From the NCBI RefSeq assembly GCF_000346465.2, contig NC_034009.1, positions 10,656,186 through 10,720,185 of the forward strand: a stretch of DNA of 64,000 bases. Reading direction: 5' to 3'. Positions 53,437-64,000 of the stretch are shown here, in pieces; position 1 is the stretch's first letter, and each line of letters begins with the position of its first letter. A model generated the notes under the pieces. It worked only from the letters and a program-made list of their open reading frames with translations. It ran no database searches and had not been told where the DNA came from. The position numbers and the translations under genes were made by a program. The DNA comes from Prunus persica. Taxonomy: Eukaryota; Streptophyta; Magnoliopsida; Rosales; Rosaceae.

Positions 53437-53602
53437 TATAAAACTTCACTTTTTTTTGTTTTCAATAATAGGGTTATTTTTTTAGTTTGTTTTGGGTTTG
53501 GGTTTTTTTAAATGGGCTTACTAGGATTTTTTAAGCTTTGGACTTAAAATATAGTTTTTAATTTATAAAATTGGATTCAAGTATGACATCAAACGGGCCC
53601 TA
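53023..53602. mobile_element. possible hAT-like MITE
   Basis: Left end GTACGTCCCTGTTTGGTATC resembles the reverse complement of the right end (GTAGGGCCCGTTTGATGTC). The inside is AT-rich with a GA microsatellite. No target duplication was found. Confidence 0.4.
53382..53433. repeat. (GA)n microsatellite, about 26 units
   Basis: An uninterrupted run of GA dinucleotides. Open frames crossing it are artefacts of the repeat. Confidence 0.98.
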
Positions 53603-53810
53603 CATATTCTGTGAAATTTGAGACGACAACCTTCAATATTTTAAGGATCAAAGCAAAATAAGAACCAAAAAAAAATTTGATCAAGGGATAGTCATCCTCA
53701 TCATAAAATAAAATCATTTAAAAATCCTACAACTAATGAAATTGCACATGTAATTCATATTAAAAAGTGAAGTAAATCACTTTCTTGATACACCATTGTT
53801 AAAGTTGTTT

Positions 53811-54003
53811 AGGAGTTATTCTGGATAGGCCAAAAAACACTTCTATGGAGAATTACTTCTCTAAATAATCACTTTAGATAGTTTTAAGTGATTTTATGGA
53901 GAAACACATGGGAGTTGCTTCTACCCAAAATCACTTAGATGGAGAAGCACATGGGAGGTGTTCTCCCCATAAATGATTTTGGCCTATCCATAATCATTCC
54001 CAA
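53811..54003. mobile_element. foldback MITE
   Basis: Both ends carry TGGATAGGCCAAAA in opposite orientation, and the inside consists of repeated ATGGAGAAGCACATGGGAG-like blocks that fold back. Non-coding. Confidence 0.6.
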
Positions 54004-54021
54004 AAAACTCGTTTATTATTC

Positions 54022-55025
54022 GAGTTTTTATTAAAAATAGCAAAAATTTATCCCTACTTTCAAATGTCAGTTTTTATAAAAACTTTCAACAATAGCCAAA
54101 AACTCAGCTAAATAGACTTAGATACCCTTAAAACTAAAACCCACATAAACATAAAAAGCAAAGCCCTATTAGATAAAGTTGGTGAGTGACACAGGCCAAA
54201 GCTACACCCAACAAGAAAAAAAAAAAATTGAGCTCGCTAGATTTCAAAGTCTCTTCGACAAGAACCTCTGTATGTGACGTGAAACCCATTGAATTCGTAG
54301 TCATGGCAAGCACCAAAGTTAAGAGGATTATGACTCAACCCATTAACTTGATTTCTAGGTTTCTTCAACATAAAGCTCGCACTCATATTTGGCTCTTTGA
54401 GCAAAAGGACCTTAGGATTAAAGGACGAATCATTGATTTTGATGAGTACATGAATTTGGTTCTCGATGAAGCTGAAGAAGTCAGCATTAAGAAAAAACAA
54501 GAAAGTCAATGGGAAAGATTCTTCAGTTGAGTCTTTGTTGATTAATTCAAAGAAACTTGAAGAAAAGAAAAAAAAAAGGCATGGGGTAGGGTAGTCGGGT
54601 GGAAGATCTTGGGGGAGCGGTTGGGGATGGGGCAAATGGCCAGGGATTTATTGGGTTGGGGAGAAATAGATTTGTGGTTGTGGTTGTGGCTTAGGGAATC
54701 GGGGCCTTAAGGTCTGGGTGTGGAAAGTGACTTGGACGTTGAGTTTGACAGGGTGGGTTGTTGAAAGAGAGAGAGAGAAGAGAGAAGAGAAAAGAGTGGT
54801 AGCAATTGGGATAGGCGGGAGGAAGAGGTAGCCGAGATGGTGGTGTCTTGTTTTCTTTTTTCTTAGTTTTTGGATCTCATTGTTTTAGTTTGTATGTTTA
54901 TTTGGGTTTAGTTTTGAGGGTATTTGAGTCTATTTAACTGAGTTTTGTCTATTTTTGAAATTTTTTATAAAAACTAACGTTTATGAAAGTAAGGGGTAAA
55001 TTTTGGCTAGTTTTAATAAAAATTC
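54022..55025. mobile_element. long-TIR (Mutator-like) element carrying an SmE copy
   Basis: The left arm 54022-54151 and right arm 54893-55025 are reverse complements over about 130 bases with scattered changes. No transposase. Between them lies the SmE-like sequence at 54303, with about 150 bases of unrelated or leader-like DNA before it and G-rich DNA after. This is the layout of a Pack-MULE. A target duplication could not be found. Confidence 0.65.
54303..54545 (+). pseudogene. SmE (snRNP core protein E) copy, truncated
   Basis: From its ATG it reads MASTKVKRIMTQPINLISRF and on through WLFEQKDLRIKGRI, FDEYMNLVLDEAEEVSIKK, a near-complete match to the first 66 or so residues of plant SmE. 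There a single base is missing from an A-run, the frame shifts, and it stops at 54528-54530. The sequence after about 54540 no longer resembles SmE, so the second Sm motif, needed for ring assembly, is absent. No introns interrupt the copy although plant SmE genes are normally split, which points to a processed copy. SmE belongs to the seven-protein ring on U1, U2, U4 and U5 snRNAs. Confidence 0.85.
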
Positions 55026-56265
55026 AAGAGAGAGTGCTGCTATTTCCACCCCCTGTCCTATTTCCCCACCCACCATGTAAATTTGAAAAAACAAAATCCT
55101 ATCTTTCTACCCACCTTTATTCCTAAAATACCATTTAATTATAATTTGGTACTAAATGATGACATGAGATAATTTGGTACAAAAACAACCCATAGTAATT
55201 ATGAGCCTTGCCTCTAAATTCAGCCTTCATAGATCAATATATCAAAAACCCAAAAATATTACAATGCCTATAGTCAAATTCCACCAGATACAAATATACC
55301 CAATTGAATAGGAATCAAAAGAACTCAAAGATGAAACTATATATTTTACCAAAGAGACAAATTACTTAATAGCTACAACACAACAAGCCCATGAATTGCT
55401 GGAAATTGTTCTATTTAGGGTTCGAAAAATCCAAAAGCAGAACACAACATATCCATGGAGCTCAGCAATAGCTGCTCAAAGCCCAAAATTCACCAATTAC
55501 CCACTTAATCCCTCAACATCCTATACAAAATACAATATTCACAAGCTCTCAATTGCATCTTGAGCAATGCTTTCAACTTCATAAAAGAAACTTATCTTCT
55601 TGTTGAAGAATCCAGAGCCTCCCTCATCGTCCTCCTCATTGAGCTCCTCTCTCTCCAATTCCCCCAATATCTCTATGGTTCTTCCAGTTCGAATCACGAA
55701 AAGCACTCAGTTCCCACAGAGAGATGGGAGGGAGCAATGGATTGGACTGGGATACAATATAGAGATGGGTGCTTAGGGAAGTGAGGGAGATGGCTGCAGT
55801 GCGGTGGAGGAAGAGGGAGGAGGGTGGGGTATGCGTGATGAGAGGGAAAGGGTTTTATAATTTTTAATAATCTTTTTAGTTTTTTTTTCATTTGTTTCTT
55901 CTTTTTTTAAATTAATTTTATTGTTTTAATGCTTTTTCCCTAAGTCCCGAAGGAATATGATAAATAAGTGAAAATAACAGCATTTTTATTCAAAACGACT
56001 TATTCGTATTAGACATTAAAAAACATAACAATTATCGAGGAAAAAAAAAAACCAAGATACAAAGATAGAAGTCATCGAGAAAAAGAAGAGAGAGAACAAA
56101 TAATCCAAAATTTTAATATCCAACAAGCAAAACCCTTTATTAATTTAAAAAAAAAAAAAGACACACAACAAAACAAAACAAGCAAAACCCTTTTTTTTCC
56201 TTTGGCAGCTGCTGTTTCTTTCTTTGCTTTTGCTTTTGCTTTTGGGAGTACAGGAGCTCTAGTCT
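55026..56265. other. intergenic DNA
   Basis: No recognisable gene. A plus-strand open frame at 55560-55784 has no family resemblance. Inverted phrases near 55037 (TGCTGCTATTTCC) and 55968 (GTGAAAATAACAGCA) hint at another eroded transposon. A-rich and T-rich runs lie just before the Toc159-like gene. Confidence 0.4.
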
Positions 56266-58413
56266 ATGGATTCAAAGCCTCATGTTCGTCTTTCTGCAAC
56301 ACAAGGGACACCAGGTAAGCTCGCTCTTTTGAGCTCATCTTCACTCGCAGGTTCTCTTCCTATCCGAGCTCCTCCTACTCCTGATTCTGATTCTGACTCT
56401 GATTCTGAATTCAACGGTCATGATTTGGGTTATAGCAGTAGTTGTAATATTAGCAGTATTGGTTGTGAGAGTGGGTCTGAGTCTGAGGCCTTTGTGACTG
56501 GGGAGGAGTTTGAAACGGCGTCGGAGAGGCCATTGGTGGCAGACCCAGATGAGGAAGCTCTTGAACAGAGTGACTCTGTTGAAAAATATGAGCTTTCTTG
56601 CCCTTCTGTGGCCTACCCAGATGAGTTTGAACCTGTTTTCGAGGAAGTTATGGTGGATGATGCAATTTCAGAGAGGGTTATGCCCATTGCCCAGTTGTCA
56701 TGGGAGAGTGATGATAATGATGTGGTGGGTAGTGAAGAGGTTTTGAGTGAAGTGGAAAATGGTGATTTTTTGGGTCAGATTAGTATTGCGCCGAGAGTTA
56801 AGGTTTCTGAGGTTGAAGAAGGAGAAGAAGATGAGGCAGTGAAGTGGGAAGAGCCTTTGGTAGTTGAGCAATCTGAACCTGCCATAGAGGTAAATAATGT
56901 TGAAGGTGTTGAGGGTTCGGATTTGAGTAATTTTGGCAAAGGTCAAAATGGAGATTCTGATCAAGGTGAATGGATTGAAGATAATGGTCTTGCTATGACA
57001 GAGACAAATGAAGCAAATGCTGAGGAGTTGAGAATTAATGTATTTGAAGAAGAGGAGAAAGCCAAGTATGTGGCAGAAGAGTCCTTTGTGCATTGCCCAA
57101 ATAGCAAAAGGAATGGTGTTGATTTAGGCCTTGAGTGGAGCGAAAATCAGACTTTGAATTTGGAAAATTGTGATTTATCTGAGCTTACTAAGGATGAGGA
57201 ATTTGAAAATGCACTGTGTAGTGATTTGCTTAAATCAGTCACGCTGAACTCACTATCTGTTACTCTCTTATGCGAGAATGTGGCAGAAAATGCTGGTGCT
57301 GTGAAATTTCAAGGCGATATAGTATATGGAGCCAAAGTGGAAGTGTCTCTCAAGGAGAAGGATGTCCCTGCAGAGAAAGAACAAACCAGCTTTGTTCTGC
57401 TTGGGGAAAATATTAGTATCACACCTGGAGTTATGGTAGTTGAAGAAGGAGAAGAATACGGGCCAGTGCTGCGGAAAGAGTCCTTCGTCATTAAACAGTC
57501 TGAACCTTCCATAGAGCTAAACTGTGTAGAGTGTTCAGACTTTAAAGGCCAAAACGGGGATTCTATTCAAGCTGAAATGATTGAAGATAATGATCTTGCT
57601 GCTGCAGAGATCAATGACAACTTTAATGTATGGGAAGGAGGGGAGAAGGCCACGTATGTGGCAGAAGAATCCATTGTGCATTGTCCAAATAACAAAAGGG
57701 ACGGTGTTGATACTAGCAGAAGTTTTGAGGCACTGGAAAAAATAATGCATTCAGGAACTGATTTTGGTGTTGAGAAGAATGAAAATCAAATTCAGGAAAT
57801 CGTGTATTTGGGTAATGGCGATTTGTCTGGAGCTACTGACCTTGATAGATTTGAATATGCACTGTGTTGTGATTTCCTTAAATTGATCACACCAAGTTCC
57901 AATGTGACACACAAACACATTTTTAGGGGTCAAACCGAAGTAAGAAATTTCAACATAGATGGAACAGCTGCTAGTTTAACTGTAACTCATTCAGATGAGA
58001 ATGTGGTCACCGGACTCAAGATTGAGGATCAAATGGCTATTGGGAAGCACTTGGTTTTGGCTGGAAGTGCTGGAGCTCTGCAGTTTGAAGGTGAAACAGC
58101 ACATGGAGCCAAATTGGAAGTGCGTCTCAAGAATAAGGATTGCCCTAAAAGGCAGGACCAAACTGGCTTGGGTTTGTCTCTGATGAAGTGGGGAGGTGGT
58201 CTTGTTCTAACAGCCGATATACTATCTCTGTTCTCTGTTGGAGGTTCTAAAATGGCTGTTCATGTTGTATTGAACAACAAGCAAAGGGGTCAGATTGCCA
58301 TAAGGACAAGCAACTCGGACAAATTCCAAAGTGCACTTGTTGGTATTCTTTCATTTGCAGCTTCAATCTTTGGGATTTTCCGTCCTAGATTTGGTGTTCA
58401 AAACTCGACATAA
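56266..58413 (+). CDS. Toc159-like protein lacking the GTPase domain
   Basis: A single intact exon of 715 residues. Residues 1-170 are acidic and Ser/Asp/Glu-rich, with EEFETASERPLVADPDEE, like the A-domain of the chloroplast import receptor Toc159. The last ~100 residues (about 605-708) match the end of the Toc159 membrane domain: GAKLEVRLKNKD, RQDQTGLGLSLMKW, FSVGGSK, LNNKQRGQIAIRTSNSDKFQ. Known family members carry a GTPase domain between these and exceed 1000 residues; here no P-loop or other G motif exists. Residues about 170-385 and 384-640 are diverged copies of each other (SEPAIEVN/SEPSIELN; KYVAEESFVHCPN/TYVAEESIVHCPN; YGAKVEVSLKEKD/HGAKLEVRLKNKD). It may be an outer-envelope protein with regulatory or no import role. 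An intact long frame argues for selection or recent origin. Confidence 0.85.
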   Translation: MDSKPHVRLSATQGTPGKLALLSSSSLAGSLPIRAPPTPDSDSDSDSEFNGHDLGYSSSCNISSIGCESGSESEAFVTGEEFETASERPLVADPDEEALEQSDSVEKYELSCPSVAYPDEFEPVFEEVMVDDAISERVMPIAQLSWESDDNDVVGSEEVLSEVENGDFLGQISIAPRVKVSEVEEGEEDEAVKWEEPLVVEQSEPAIEVNNVEGVEGSDLSNFGKGQNGDSDQGEWIEDNGLAMTETNEANAEELRINVFEEEEKAKYVAEESFVHCPNSKRNGVDLGLEWSENQTLNLENCDLSELTKDEEFENALCSDLLKSVTLNSLSVTLLCENVAENAGAVKFQGDIVYGAKVEVSLKEKDVPAEKEQTSFVLLGENISITPGVMVVEEGEEYGPVLRKESFVIKQSEPSIELNCVECSDFKGQNGDSIQAEMIEDNDLAAAEINDNFNVWEGGEKATYVAEESIVHCPNNKRDGVDTSRSFEALEKIMHSGTDFGVEKNENQIQEIVYLGNGDLSGATDLDRFEYALCCDFLKLITPSSNVTHKHIFRGQTEVRNFNIDGTAASLTVTHSDENVVTGLKIEDQMAIGKHLVLAGSAGALQFEGETAHGAKLEVRLKNKDCPKRQDQTGLGLSLMKWGGGLVLTADILSLFSVGGSKMAVHVVLNNKQRGQIAIRTSNSDKFQSALVGILSFAASIFGIFRPRFGVQNST

Positions 58414-59652
58414 TAGGTGTAATTTTCCTTATGATGTTGGTTGATAGTCAAGTTTTGATGGTGTAAAGCTTAGTGTACATAAGCCTATCCCTGTTGGTTT
58501 GTTAGTCCAGTTTTAATATGCAAGACTTTGAATACCTCTCCCTCGTTGATTTTTTTATTTTTATTTTTAAAGAAATATTTATGAAACAGAACCTACATGT
58601 TGAAGTTTCTTAATGAGTTTGGACATCGTGTCCTCATGGATCCGGATCCTCTCCTAAGCTTGTTTCCACAGTTATCTACTGTGGGCAAGAAAACTGTGTA
58701 TTAAGTTTGTTGACTAATTTGTCTGACATTGTTTGTTGCAGCCTTGGCCTCCAAGTCTCGTGGTGTCTTGGCCTCCAAGTTTCAATTTGTGTTTCCTCTT
58801 TTCTTTTATTTCTTTTCTGTCTGGATGGTAACGTCACGTGTGTCACTTTCCTGATTAAAATGAACAATCTTTCTCTCTATAAATACCAACATTTGTTGCG
58901 CTCTCACTCATTGACAAAAACTGTATGAGCGTGCAATTGGTCCAATCCCAACTCCCGACCCATCAAAAGAGCGTAAGGATTCTTGTTCGTAATTCTTGAA
59001 AATTCTCTTCTTTGCCGGTTAAGGAAACAAATTGGCTTATCAAATAATGTGTTATAGTACACATAATAGTATCTTATTATCATTGCCAAAAATAAACTAC
59101 GTACAAGTTCTTCAATTAGGATTCTTTTCCTTACAGGCGGTTTTGTATTCTATAAATTTGCTTATCAAATAATGTGCTTGTAAACTTTGGTTTGGCCAGT
59201 TAATTAGGATTGTGTGCGTGCTGCTTTTGCACCCGAGTTTGAATCTCCTTATTATTGTATAAAATAAAATTTGTATAAGTTGTTGGATTAGGTACATTTT
59301 TCTTTACAAATGATTTGTTTATCGTAAGAAGTAAATTATTACCGTAAACTCGATTATATGGTATAGAGTAGGTTTTATTGTGCAATTTGGCTCAATTTTA
59401 TTCCTTTAAGAAACTTGTTTACAAAGATCTGGATATTGAAATCCTACAATAAAAATATATTATAGAGCTAGGAAGAAAGGCGAAAAGTAAAAAATAAAAA
59501 TAAAACAAAACAAAAACCCCTTCATACAGAAAATCTTTTTTTAAAACGGGTTGAGCCTCGACCCGACCCGTTTCTTTGACGGGTCGGAACATCCATAAAG
59601 AAACGGCTGTAAGGTTTTGGTCGTTTTGGACCAAATGGTTCGTTTTATCCGC
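58414..59652. other. intergenic DNA
   Basis: No gene seen. A phrase TTGGCCTCCAAGT is tandemly repeated at about 58744-58783, and TTATCAAATAATGTG occurs twice (about 59037 and 59162). The part after 59550 is GC-richer and probably the promoter and leader of the tRNA synthetase gene. Confidence 0.45.
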
Positions 59653-59709
59653 ATGGAGTTTCCCTCTTTTTGCTAACAGTCCCCGTCCCCAAATGGCGAA
59701 GCTCTTCCA

Positions 59710-59713
<4 letters not shown>
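59653..59713 (+). promoter_or_regulatory. two short upstream open frames before the tRNA synthetase
   Basis: ATG at 59653 opens a 7-codon frame ending TAA at 59674-59676. ATG at 59693 opens a 6-codon frame whose stop TGA (59711-59713) overlaps the main ATG at 59710 as ATGA. If transcription starts upstream of them, they could reduce translation or select between starts. Confidence 0.5.
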
Positions 59714-63689
<3,976 letters not shown>

Positions 63690-64000
63690 GTGAGAGTTTC
63701 TTTGCTGATTTTTCTAAATTGCTGAAGTATGGGTAGCAGCATATACTTTAGCATTTTTATACTATTTTCATTCGTTACATTAGTTCCCCTTTCATTCTGT
63801 GTATCTCATGGCAGTAACATCATAATAAAGCATGGTAGTGGTTAAAAGTCATCAGAAAAGTACCACGACTGTGGTATATCATTGTGTGTGAATGAGGCAA
63901 TTCGCTAGGTATCCATCTCTACAAGTCGGTTGTTTTCTGAAGCTGCCTTTAGTTCTTTTTCTAAAATATCTTTGGCCTAGATTTTGTATAAGTACTTCTT
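63690..64000 (+). other. intron of the tRNA synthetase gene, incomplete
   Basis: Starts GTGAGAG at 63690. The next exon is not visible before the window ends. Confidence 0.7.

Noticed and set aside
53258..53511. Open frames on both strands through the GA repeat
   Set aside because: An open frame through a dinucleotide repeat is expected by chance; no other protein signal.
55560..55784. Possible small gene of 74 codons
   Set aside because: No recognisable domain, no splice-supported extension, and it lies in transposon-like DNA.
56266..58413. Idea that the Toc159-like gene is a fragment with its GTPase exon elsewhere in the window
   Set aside because: The frame is continuous from ATG to stop, both flanks were read without finding G-domain motifs, and the C-terminal motif is in the same exon as the acidic part.

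Overview
The window is nuclear DNA of a flowering plant, almost certainly a eudicot. Genes are split by short AT-rich introns with GT..AG borders, intergenic DNA is AT-rich and full of small transposons, and the proteins match Arabidopsis families closely. The overall look is that of a Rosaceae genome such as Prunus; that is an impression, not a demonstration.

Left part (about 1-31 kb) is a gene-rich stretch. In order: a kinesin-13A gene (+, 3195-8813); an ESD4-type SUMO protease (-, 9904-13569), convergent with it; a large BTB/POZ protein (-, 15808-20554), head to head with a long pentatricopeptide repeat protein orthologous to Arabidopsis At3g06920 (+, 21470-24345); a small HEAT/TOG-like microtubule-associated protein (+, 26329-27625); and a plastid-targeted protein of unknown function (-, 28469-30792). 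I rebuilt all exon borders by reading across them, and every join keeps frame. Small transposons (PIF/Harbinger MITE, Helitron copies) lie between genes.

Middle part (about 31.2-52.6 kb) has no ordinary protein genes. It is a tandem array of spliceosomal snRNA genes: six U2 loci and four U1 loci, all on the + strand, nearly all with the plant Upstream Sequence Element and a TATA-like box at the spacing expected for RNA polymerase II. The repeating unit is U2 type A, U1, a piece of U2 3' end, a foldback MITE, U2 type B, and a long-terminal-inverted-repeat (Mutator-like) element directly behind the type B U2. Later units lack the type A U2, and the last U1 has a 5-nt deletion. A hAT element, a Harbinger element, an LTR retroelement, a LINE, a LINE tail and a Helitron are inserted in single units, so the other units serve as natural empty sites and fix the insertion borders and target-site duplications exactly.

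Right part (about 52.6-64 kb): more MITEs and a GA microsatellite; a long-TIR element (54022-55025) that carries a broken, intronless copy of the gene for the core snRNP protein SmE; an intact intronless gene for a protein with the acidic and extreme C-terminal parts of the chloroplast import receptor Toc159 but no GTPase domain, and with an internal duplication (56266-58413); and the 5' half of an organellar isoleucyl-tRNA synthetase gene (59710 onward) that runs off the window.

Most notable: the mixed U1/U2 array and how it diversifies, the GTPase-less Toc159-like gene, and the SmE copy inside a transposon beside the snRNA array. I saw no tRNA or rRNA gene, no CRISPR array, and no virus-derived gene.
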